The notes under the pieces are model-generated. The model was not told the origin of the DNA and did no database searches. It saw only the letters and a list, made by a program, of their open reading frames with translations. Positions 24,865 through 32,124 of a stretch of DNA of 39,786 bases are shown here, piece after piece; within the stretch, counting starts at the first letter, position 1; every line of letters begins with the position of its first letter. The DNA is from CAZGWJ01 sp964529445 (GTDB lineage: Bacteria > Oederibacteriota > Muellerivitia > Muellerivitales > Muellerivitaceae). The stretch spans positions 1 to 39,786 of the forward strand of contig CAZGWJ010000017.1 of the NCBI GenBank assembly GCA_964529445.1. Direction: 5' to 3'. Position numbers and translations under genes: made by a program.

Positions 24865-25305
24865 TTATGACCTGGTTCGCTTTCTGGTTATTTTCCCGCT
24901 TTTACTCTCGCGTTGGATTGAATATTTCTCATCCGTGCGTTGCCGGATACTTTTTTCCGCCTTTAGTTTGTCAAGGTCCTTCTGTATCTCTTCCTTCAAC
25001 TTGCTTTGACAATTCTCGCAATATTTACCGATATGGATCGGCGTCCCGCAGGATTCGCAATGATAATCCGCCTCGACCTTCACGATCCGGAGACGGTTTT
25101 CCCGCAGAAACCTGAAGATTTCCTTGATATCCACCTGCGTGTTATCGGCGATCTCCTGGGCGCTGGCGCTGGGCCTAGTCGTCAGGAACTTGAAAACCGT
25201 CAAATAGTCGTCCTCTTCCCTCTTGATGCAAGCGGGACAGAGTTCCCGGGCCCCCTCGACCTGCGTATAAACCTTTCCGCAACGCGGACAATTCCTCAGG
25301 CTCAA
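24865..25305 (-). CDS. YvyF-type flagellar operon zinc-ribbon protein (TIGR03826-like)
   Basis: 146 residues from a TTG at 25305 that overlaps the preceding stop (TTGA). Two zinc-finger pairs are seen: C6-x2-C9 with C23-x2-C26, and C83-x2-C86 with C96-x2-C99. Between them lies a winged-helix-like segment (YLTVFKFLTTRPSASAQEIAD...EIFRFLRENRL) with the alpha-alpha-alpha layout. The C-terminus is very basic. This is the arrangement of the YvyF/TIGR03826 family encoded just before flgM in Bacillus, the same position as here. A role in regulating late flagellar genes is likely but not established. Confidence 0.82.
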   Translation of the reverse strand: MSLRNCPRCGKVYTQVEGARELCPACIKREEDDYLTVFKFLTTRPSASAQEIADNTQVDIKEIFRFLRENRLRIVKVEADYHCESCGTPIHIGKYCENCQSKLKEEIQKDLDKLKAEKSIRQRTDEKYSIQRESKSGKITRKRTRS

Positions 25306-25817
25306 GACCAGGTTCTCACGTGAGGCATCGTGGACTGACGCAACTGCTGATAAACGACATTCGCGAAACCGACGCCGCCCGCCTCGGTCATCTGTTGGGC
25401 CACCTGCTCGTCATACATGGACTCGAAATACTCCATGGCCCGGCTGTTACCCATCAAACCCGTTTTCTGGATGGTATTCCTCATCTCCTTGAAAAGCATC
25501 CTCAGGAAAATGGCTTCGAAATCCTTGGAGACCTTCTGGATCTCCGAGTCCGTGCGCCCGCCGGGTTGGGTGTTCGAAACCGGATCCAGTGCGGCCGCGA
25601 TGCTCTGGGTGTGCAGAGCTTCGGGCATCCGGAAGACCTGTCCAAATGCCTGGCCGGCCAGGGGCGCCCGCGCGGCAAGGGCCTCCTGCATCCCCGCGAC
25701 GTTGAAACCCTGCCGGACGGAGGGCGGCAATCCCAATGCCCCGGCACCAGGGGTCATCATGGATGCATCCATCCCCAAGGCCTGGGGCGCGATCGTCAGG
25801 GGCGGAACCGGTAGCAT
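25302..25817 (-). CDS. flgJ: Rod-binding (FlgJ N-domain) protein
   Basis: 171 residues. The C-terminal ~95 residues contain VSKDFEAIFLRMLFKEMRNTI, GLMGNSRAMEYFESMYDEQVAQQM and the final TEAGGVGFANVVYQQL, the rod-binding domain of FlgJ (landmarks FEAIFLRMLFKEMR and MYDEQVAQ). The peptidoglycan hydrolase domain of enteric FlgJ is absent, as in many phyla. The start codon lies three bases after the flgI stop, and the end overlaps the next gene. Family knowledge: it serves as a rod cap/scaffold in the periplasm. Confidence 0.9.
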   Translation of the reverse strand: MLPVPPLTIAPQALGMDASMMTPGAGALGLPPSVRQGFNVAGMQEALAARAPLAGQAFGQVFRMPEALHTQSIAAALDPVSNTQPGGRTDSEIQKVSKDFEAIFLRMLFKEMRNTIQKTGLMGNSRAMEYFESMYDEQVAQQMTEAGGVGFANVVYQQLRQSTMPHVRTWS

Positions 25818-25820
25818 GGG

Positions 25821-26930
25821 TCAGATGATCTCCAGGTCGGCGTGCAAGGCCCCGGCCGTGCGAATAGCCTGGAGGATGGAGATCAAGTCCCTGGGCGTGG
25901 CGCCCACCGCATTGATGGCCTCCACGATATCCATCAGGTTGGCTCCTTCAGGGAGGACGATGAGATTCCCCTTCTTGCTGGAATCCTCGGCCTGGACGGT
26001 CGTCGTATGGAGGAATTCGTTGTATCCGAACATCACGTTGCGCGTGACCTGGGTCGTGTTCTTCACGACCAGCTTCAGGTTGCCATGGGCAACCGCCACC
26101 GCATCCACGCGGACATCCTGGCCCAGCACCACGGTTCCCGTACGCTCGTTCACCACGACGCGGCCGGTCGGGGCATCCGTCATCACGGTCGCGTTCTCGA
26201 GCGCGGCTACGAACTCCACGAGGTTGTCCTGGTAGTTGTAGGGAACGGTGACGTCGACCTGACCCCCGTCCCGGGCGCGGGCCAGGGGCTCGCCGAACTG
26301 CTGGTTCAAGGTGGCCACGATGATGGAAGCCTGCCCGAAATCCGGACGGGTCAACTGAAGGGAGACGACGTTGTCGTTGACGAAAGTCGTCGGGACTTCC
26401 CTTTCGACCAGCGCCCCTTCCGGGACCCGCCCCGTGTTGGTCTGGTTGACCTGGATGGAAGGCATGTCGCCGACGGTATCGCTGAAGCCGCCGACCGCCA
26501 CCGGCCCCTGGGCCATGGCATAGACCTGCCCGTCCGGCCCCTGAAGGGGCGTCAACAACAGGGTCCCGCCCTGGAGACTGCGGGCATCGCCCACCGAGGA
26601 GACGGTCACGTCGATCCGGTCCCCGGACTTCAATTGCGGGGGCAGTTTCGCGGTCACCATCACGGCCGCCGCGTTACGGGTTCGGATGTCATCCGGCTTC
26701 ACGGAGATCCCGAACTGGGAGAGCATATTGGTGACGCTTTGCAGCGTCGAGGCCATCCGCTGCGTATCGCCGGTCCTCTGGAGACCCACGACCAGGCCGT
26801 AACCGATGACCTGGTTGTCGCGGACCCCCTTCACCTTGGCGATGTTCTTGATCCGCACCTGGGCCGCATCGCCCGAGGCAACCCAAAGCAGGACGCCCAA
26901 AACCGCGATGATCCGGAATGTCGTTCTCAT
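25821..26930 (-). CDS. flgI: Flagellar P-ring protein FlgI
   Basis: 369 residues, the normal family length, AAGGAG before the ATG. Signal peptide MRTTFRIIAVLGVLLWVASGDA, then the FlgI hallmark VRIKNIAKVKGVRDNQVIGYGLVVGLQRTGD (landmarks KGVRDNQVIGYGLVVGL and GTGD-like QRTGD). Conserved S-L-Q-G-G-T-L-L-x-T-P-L and the C-terminal segment MDIVEAINAVGATPRDLISILQAIRTAGALHA are also present. Family knowledge: it forms the periplasmic bushing around the rod, so an outer membrane and peptidoglycan layer are implied. Confidence 0.97.
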   Translation of the reverse strand: MRTTFRIIAVLGVLLWVASGDAAQVRIKNIAKVKGVRDNQVIGYGLVVGLQRTGDTQRMASTLQSVTNMLSQFGISVKPDDIRTRNAAAVMVTAKLPPQLKSGDRIDVTVSSVGDARSLQGGTLLLTPLQGPDGQVYAMAQGPVAVGGFSDTVGDMPSIQVNQTNTGRVPEGALVEREVPTTFVNDNVVSLQLTRPDFGQASIIVATLNQQFGEPLARARDGGQVDVTVPYNYQDNLVEFVAALENATVMTDAPTGRVVVNERTGTVVLGQDVRVDAVAVAHGNLKLVVKNTTQVTRNVMFGYNEFLHTTTVQAEDSSKKGNLIVLPEGANLMDIVEAINAVGATPRDLISILQAIRTAGALHADLEII

Positions 26931-26947
26931 GATCGTCTCCTTCGAAT

Positions 26948-27553
26948 CTAGAAGATCCAGAGCCAGCTCAAGACACGGGTGAGGATGCCCACCTTCGCGG
27001 ATTCCGAGGACGGGCCCGTACCGGTCATCTTGATGCGGGCGTTGGCCACCCGGGAGGACATGACGATATTCTCGCTTGAGATGTCGTCAGGCCGGATCTC
27101 GCCAACGACCTCCATCAACTGCTTGTCGTCGTTCACCTCGACATAACGGGTGCCTTCCACCACGTAGTTGCCGCTCGGAAGGACCGAGATGATCTTGGCC
27201 GTCATCTGGCCGATGACCTTGGCGCTCCGGGAGGAGGAACCCTGGCCGCGGTTGTAGGAACGGGCCCCGGCGCCAGCACCCTGGACCGGGAGATTGGAGG
27301 AACCGCCCCAGAAACCGATCCCGGCGGACACCGAGACATTGGCATCCTTCTGGTTCCTGCTGGAAGCGGCCTGGGAAGCCTCGGTGACCTCCTGGATGTT
27401 GATCGTCACGACGTCCCCGACACGCCGCGCCCGCTTCTCGGTGTAGATCGATCCCGCGCCTTCCTCGGGATACAAGGAATCCGAGGCGACGGGACCCGGG
27501 AAAATGCCGCATCCTGCGACCACGGCCCACGCAATGATGATGATCCTTTTCAT
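26948..27553 (-). CDS. flgH: Flagellar L-ring lipoprotein FlgH
   Basis: 201 residues when started at the ATG at 27553; the ATG at 27559 directly abuts the AGGAG, so the third codon fits better. Signal II lipobox VVAGC is followed by Gly. The core SLYPEEGAGSIYTEKRARRVGDVVTINIQE and the end segment VEVNDDKQLMEVVGEIRPDDISSENIV are FlgH signature regions (landmarks RVGDVVTI, VEVNDD, IRPDDIS). Family knowledge: it is the outer-membrane ring of the basal body. It is encoded directly after flgA and before flgI. Confidence 0.96.
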   Translation of the reverse strand: MKRIIIIAWAVVAGCGIFPGPVASDSLYPEEGAGSIYTEKRARRVGDVVTINIQEVTEASQAASSRNQKDANVSVSAGIGFWGGSSNLPVQGAGAGARSYNRGQGSSSRSAKVIGQMTAKIISVLPSGNYVVEGTRYVEVNDDKQLMEVVGEIRPDDISSENIVMSSRVANARIKMTGTGPSSESAKVGILTRVLSWLWIF

Positions 27554-27596
27554 AGCCATCTCCTCTCCTTCTCACCCCACTCGGGGGGCGGGCGCC

Positions 27597-28595
27597 TCAT
27601 CTCTTCGGAGGCTCGACCACTTCAACGTTTCGATCGTCCACGACTCTCGCCTTGAAGATCTTTCCCGAAGCGACATTCTGGATGCGTATCACTTGACCCG
27701 TCTTGCCGTCATCCAGGGCCTTCGCCTCCACCGCCAATTCGATGTTGCCCTTCCGGACCAAGGCGGTCACGACCCCGTTCCGTCGCACAAGCGGCGGGTC
27801 CGCAAGATCACCAACCCTCAACACCCGTCCCGGCTCCAGAGCCCTCGCCGCCGTGCGACCCAGGGCCGAGGACGGATCGTTCAGGACATCCCCGGTCGCC
27901 CGAGAGGACGGCACCCTCTGGCTGGCCACGTTCCCTTCGGTCAGTTTCTCGCCCCGTTCCACCCTCGAAAGGACGACCAGGGCGGGACGTCGGATCTCGG
28001 TTTGCGCCCTCAAGGGCTGCTTCTTGACCAGGCGCCCATCCACCATGATCTCGGCGGTGTAAAGCTGGTTGCCTTCGTATTTCCCGGAAAGGGGCGGCTT
28101 AACCCGGGTCGTTAAAACCCCCGCGGGAACGATCAGCTTCTGTCCACGACCCAACTTCACTTCGATGTCCTCGGGCGACTCACCCGTTCCCGAAACAACC
28201 AGACTCTTCACGGCGGAAGCGAGGGAGTCCGTATCGAACTCCTGGCTTCTTGTCCCGACCTCGCACGTCTCGGCCCCGGACACCTCCACCTCGCCCCGGA
28301 TCCCCGATTTCCGGATGGCGATGCGCACCGAATGGGCGGTCAACTTCAGAACCCCACCCGCCGGCGCTGCCTGGGCGATCTCCAGGCGTTCCAGGCGGGT
28401 CACCCAGGCCCTGTCCCCGCCCGTCAACTGGGCCACGTCTCCAAGCAGGATCCTCGGCCCCACCACTGACGCGGCGGAAGGTAGGATCACCCGGACCTTC
28501 CGGGTCGGTTCAACCCCGGCGGCCGAGAGGGTCCCGGCGGCGAGGAGGAGGATCGCCGCCAGGAACCGTTTCAAGGGCTCGAAAAAAGTGGCCAA
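27597..28595 (-). CDS. flgA: Flagella basal-body P-ring formation protein FlgA
   Basis: 332 residues from a TTG at 28595. An in-frame stop (that of flgG) lies 15 bases upstream, so no earlier start exists. The N-terminal hydrophobic stretch RFLAAILLLAAGTLSAAG is a signal peptide. The C-terminal ~130 residues show the SAF/ChapFlgA domain: RRPALVVLSRVERGEKLTEGNV, then GRTAARALEPGRVLRVGDL and the terminal VIRIQNVASGKIFKARVV (landmarks VERGEKL, LEPGRVL, QNVASGK). Family knowledge: it is a periplasmic chaperone for FlgI. It is longer than E. coli FlgA (~220), with an extra N-terminal beta region. Confidence 0.93.
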   Translation of the reverse strand: MATFFEPLKRFLAAILLLAAGTLSAAGVEPTRKVRVILPSAASVVGPRILLGDVAQLTGGDRAWVTRLERLEIAQAAPAGGVLKLTAHSVRIAIRKSGIRGEVEVSGAETCEVGTRSQEFDTDSLASAVKSLVVSGTGESPEDIEVKLGRGQKLIVPAGVLTTRVKPPLSGKYEGNQLYTAEIMVDGRLVKKQPLRAQTEIRRPALVVLSRVERGEKLTEGNVASQRVPSSRATGDVLNDPSSALGRTAARALEPGRVLRVGDLADPPLVRRNGVVTALVRKGNIELAVEAKALDDGKTGQVIRIQNVASGKIFKARVVDDRNVEVVEPPKR

Positions 28596-28613
28596 GTCAG
28601 CGCGTTCCGGTGA

Positions 28614-29402
28614 TTACCGTTTCAACGCCGTGACGGTGGCCATCATGTCATCGGCCGTCTGCACGGCCCGCGAGTTGATCTCGTAGGCCCTCTGGGCGAT
28701 GATCAAGTTCACCATCTCATCCACGACGTCGACGTTGGAAAGTTCCAGCGAACCCTGGGCGACCGTGGGGAAACCGGCGCTCCCCGGGATGCCTTCGATC
28801 GCCTCACCCGAGGCGGACGTGGCACGGTACACGTTGTGGCCGAGGGCCTCGAGGCCGGCCGGGTTCACGAAACGGGCCAGCTCGATCTGGCCGATCTCGA
28901 CGGCATCCTCCTGGCCGATCAGGTTCACCATGATGCGGCCATCGGCCGGGATGGAGACCGAAACCGCATCCTCCGGGATCTGGACCTGCGGATCCAGCAT
29001 GTACCCGTCGGAATTGACGATGTTCCCGTCCGCGTCCCGCTTGAAGGTGCCATCCCGGGTGTAGACCACTTCCCCGTCGGCGCGGACGACCTTGAAGAAG
29101 CCGTCGCTGCCTTCAATGAGGATGTCCAAGGGGTTTTCCGTGTTGCGGATGGTGCCCTGCGTGAAGATCCGCTGGGTCGCGACGGGGCGGGTGCCCTCGC
29201 CGATCTGGATCCCCACCGGAACGCTGGTTTCCCGCGTCGAGGGAGTCCCCGCCGGCTTCACGTTCAGGTACAGAAGGTCCTGGAACTCGACACGCTGTTT
29301 CTTGAACCCCTGCGTGTTGACGTTGGCCAGGTTGTTGGAAATGGTATCGATGTTCATCTGCTGGGCGAGCATACCGGTTGCCGCCGTGTACAATGACTGC
29401 AT
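28614..29402 (-). CDS. flgG: Flagellar distal rod protein FlgG
   Basis: 262 residues, the standard length, AGGAGG before the ATG. N-terminal MQSLYTAATGMLAQQ and ISNNLANVNTQGFKKQRVEF, and the C-terminal LELSNVDVVDEMVNLIIAQRAYEINSRAVQTADDMM (landmarks LSNVDVVDEMVNLI and QRAYEINS) are the FlgG consensus at both ends. It starts ~250 bp after flgF; that gap (29403-29650) shows no ORF or clear terminator. Confidence 0.97.
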   Translation of the reverse strand: MQSLYTAATGMLAQQMNIDTISNNLANVNTQGFKKQRVEFQDLLYLNVKPAGTPSTRETSVPVGIQIGEGTRPVATQRIFTQGTIRNTENPLDILIEGSDGFFKVVRADGEVVYTRDGTFKRDADGNIVNSDGYMLDPQVQIPEDAVSVSIPADGRIMVNLIGQEDAVEIGQIELARFVNPAGLEALGHNVYRATSASGEAIEGIPGSAGFPTVAQGSLELSNVDVVDEMVNLIIAQRAYEINSRAVQTADDMMATVTALKR

Positions 29403-29650
29403 GCGAGCCTCCTCCGAATTGATGACAGCATGGTGGGGCCGGCTGGAAGGGGCGGCGGGCGTTTCAATACGAAAACGACCGCAACGCGGGTCCTCCCGGG
29501 CCTTGACCCCGGAGCGTCCTTTAGCGACCCCGCCTCAGTCGTTCGGCGGAGCCCTCAACGGCCCCTGCAGTGCAGTCCGGCCGTCTTCCTGCCCCTTCAT
29601 CACCCCTCGTTCATTCAGGGCAAATCCAGGTCCCACAAAACCTGCTTATC

Positions 29651-30445
29651 TTACACCCTCAAGCTCCCCACTTCCAGCGCCGCGCGGCCCATTGCATTGT
29701 CGTACATGGTGATGACACGGGCGTTCAGCTCGTAAAGCCGGGCCGCCTCAATCATCTGAACCATCTCGCTGACCGGGTTGACGTTGGATTGTTCCAAAAA
29801 CCCTTGCTGGACAAGCACATCCTCGGCGTCCGGGGCGTAATCCACCGGGAGGGAGGCGGGAGCCTTGAACAACGAATGGCCCACCTTGACCATGGCCCGG
29901 TCGTCGGCGACCTTGGCCACGAGGATGGAATCCAGCTCCTTGCCGTCCACGAGGATGTTGCCCTCCGCGTCCACGGCCACATCGGAACCGTCGATGAAGA
30001 CCTCGCCGTTGTGCCCCATGACGGGATAACCGTCCTGGGTCACCAGGCGACCGTCGGCATCGAGGTTGAAGTTGCCGTTGCGCGTGTACAACGCCTCCCC
30101 TCCGGGGCCTTGCACCACGAAATAGGTGCCTTTCCCCGTCAGGGCGAAGTCCAGCTTGTTGCGGGTTTCGAAACGGGAGCCCTGCGCGTAGTCAGTTGCG
30201 ACCTCTTGCGGAACCACGCCGCCTCCCACCACGCCCACGGATGGGCGAAGCTCGAGGGACCCGTCGAAGGTCTTCAGCCGCTGGTCATGCAGGCGCGCGA
30301 AGAGGTGGGAAGGAAACTCCACGTTCAGCGCGCGTCCCTGCTTGAACCCGACCGTGTTGATGTTGGCCAGGTTGTTGCTGATGACATTCTGCTGGGTCAG
30401 CGTCGTGTTCATGCCGGAAGCCGCTATGTAAAGGCCTCGGATCAC
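29651..30445 (-). CDS. flgF: Flagellar rod protein FlgF (FlgF/FlgG family)
   Basis: 264 residues from a GTG at 30445 (CGGAG upstream). N-terminal MIRGLYIAASGMNTTLTQQNVISNNLANINTVGFKQ (landmarks YIAASGM and ISNNLANINTVGFK) and C-terminal LEQSNVNPVSEMVQMIEAARLYELNARV match the rod family. The N-P-V-S-E-M form and the A-R-x-Y-E favour FlgF over FlgG. It is the first of the axial genes after the two PorV/PorQ-type genes, with only 77 bp between them. Confidence 0.93.
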   Translation of the reverse strand: MIRGLYIAASGMNTTLTQQNVISNNLANINTVGFKQGRALNVEFPSHLFARLHDQRLKTFDGSLELRPSVGVVGGGVVPQEVATDYAQGSRFETRNKLDFALTGKGTYFVVQGPGGEALYTRNGNFNLDADGRLVTQDGYPVMGHNGEVFIDGSDVAVDAEGNILVDGKELDSILVAKVADDRAMVKVGHSLFKAPASLPVDYAPDAEDVLVQQGFLEQSNVNPVSEMVQMIEAARLYELNARVITMYDNAMGRAALEVGSLRV

Positions 30446-30522
30446 GCCGTTGCTCCGTTCAAACAGGATGACTGCTTCCTACTCCCGCGCGGCCCAAGGC
30501 CGCGCGGCACAGCAAACTCGAA

Positions 30523-32124
30523 CTACTTCTTCCCCGGCTCGGGCGTGGCGGATGGCGCCGTCCCGGCCTGTTGGACCACGGCCGCATAGGGCAGGGCGAT
30601 CGCCGGGAAAGCCTTGGTCATGGCGCTTTCGCTGCCGTCCAGGGCCACCGAGGTGAACTTGAAGTAATAGCGCCTCCCCACCTTGAGCTTGCGCACCAGG
30701 TAGGACGGCACGTTGCCGACGGGCTGGGTCGTGATCTTCTCGTAACGTCCCTCGGCCACCTCGGACATGTAGATGTTGTATCCGCGCAAATTCGCCTTTG
30801 TCGGATCGCCGAAGGATGTCATGCCGGCCTGCTTGCCGATATCGATGACGCCTTCCTTCTCGAGCTCGCCCTGCTCGACGCTGGGGGCCGCGGGAGCCGA
30901 AGTGGTGACGACCACCACTTCCCGGGAGAACTGGCTCTCCATGGCGGGCTTGGTGCTCGTGACGGAAGTGACCACGAAATAGTAGCGCGTGTTCTTCTCG
31001 AGGCCGGAGACAGCATAATAGTTGGTCTTGATGACCTTGGGATTCACCTTGTTGAAATCCATCCCGCTGGTCTTGGAATAGTAAACGTTGTAACCCTCCA
31101 GGGACAGGGCCGAGGATCCGGTCCAACGCAGGGTGATGACGTCGCCATCGGTATAGGCGTTCACCCCTTCCGGGATGAAGCTCTTGGCGCCCCCGAAAAC
31201 GGAGCGACCGAAACGCCAGCTTCCAGAGATCCGGTGCGAGGAACCGAGGAACTGGGGATGCCCGATGAACGCGTAATCGATGCCCCAGGTGCGGGAACGA
31301 TAGGAGATACCGGCCGTGAAACGCCCGCTCAGGGTCTGGAAGCCCTGGTAACCGGTACGGAGCCCCAGGCGATCCTCGAAGAACCAGCCCTCGATCCCCG
31401 CATGGATGCGGGTGGGGCTGGACCCGGCGAGGTTCGGGTCATCGAAAGTCTCGAGTTCGAAGGCGCACAGGAGGTCGTCCGTGAACTCGTAGCTGAAACC
31501 GCCGCGGACCCGGGTGGGGATCTTGTCCTTGGCCCCGTTCTCCCAGCGAAGAGTCGTATCGAGGTCGTCCACGAAGAGCCCGAGGTTGATCTGCTTGCCA
31601 TAGCTGGGGGACGGGATCGGCATATGGTAGAGGAATCCCATGTCCACGCCCATGCCGCGGGCCCGGAACTCGGGAAGCACCTTGGAATCCACCGTATAGA
31701 ACTTGAAATTGAGGCCCATGGACATGGTCTTGTCCACGGAGAGCGGGGAGGCAAAGGTCAGGTAATAAACGCGTTCGGCCGATTTCACGCCACCCGTGTG
31801 GAATAGCTGGGTGGTGGACAAGGACCAGATCAACTGGTCGGAGAACGGTTGCACGTAGGCCAGGTTGGCGAAAAACTGCTTGCCGTTCAGAAGTGCCGCA
31901 CCCATCCCGTAAATCTCGGGTCGCAAAACCTGGATAAGCCCCGCCGGGTTGTAATAGATGGCGCTGGGATCGTCCGCCACCGTCACGAAAGCGCCTCCCA
32001 TCCCGAGCGGCCTGCCGCCCACCCCGGTAATCCCACCCTTGTCAAAGGCGGCGTGAACAGGCTGGGCGGAAAGAACCGCCAGAAAGGCCATAAGAAGGAA
32101 TTTCCGATAGGTTCTATTGGACAT
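30523..32124 (-). CDS. PorV/PorQ-family barrel with two C-terminal Fn3-like domains (3)
   Basis: 533 residues. Signal peptide MSNRTYRKFLLMAFLAVLSAQPVHAA, then the family hallmark GGRPLGMGGAFVTVADD and SAIYYNPAGL (~36-62). Barrel strands run to ~310, ending SHRISGSWRFG. Two Fn3-like domains follow: ~320-405 (ITLRWTGS, YNVYYSK, LEKNTRYYFVVTSV) and ~440-510 (LRGYNIYMSE, LKVGRRYYFKFTSV). A Pro-rich tail ends the chain. The start overlaps the upstream PorV-type gene by 11 bases. Fn3 extensions would lie on the periplasmic or outer side, depending on barrel topology. Its position between flhB-like and flgF genes in one gene series is unusual; a flagellar function is inference. Confidence 0.8.
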   Translation of the reverse strand: MSNRTYRKFLLMAFLAVLSAQPVHAAFDKGGITGVGGRPLGMGGAFVTVADDPSAIYYNPAGLIQVLRPEIYGMGAALLNGKQFFANLAYVQPFSDQLIWSLSTTQLFHTGGVKSAERVYYLTFASPLSVDKTMSMGLNFKFYTVDSKVLPEFRARGMGVDMGFLYHMPIPSPSYGKQINLGLFVDDLDTTLRWENGAKDKIPTRVRGGFSYEFTDDLLCAFELETFDDPNLAGSSPTRIHAGIEGWFFEDRLGLRTGYQGFQTLSGRFTAGISYRSRTWGIDYAFIGHPQFLGSSHRISGSWRFGRSVFGGAKSFIPEGVNAYTDGDVITLRWTGSSALSLEGYNVYYSKTSGMDFNKVNPKVIKTNYYAVSGLEKNTRYYFVVTSVTSTKPAMESQFSREVVVVTTSAPAAPSVEQGELEKEGVIDIGKQAGMTSFGDPTKANLRGYNIYMSEVAEGRYEKITTQPVGNVPSYLVRKLKVGRRYYFKFTSVALDGSESAMTKAFPAIALPYAAVVQQAGTAPSATPEPGKK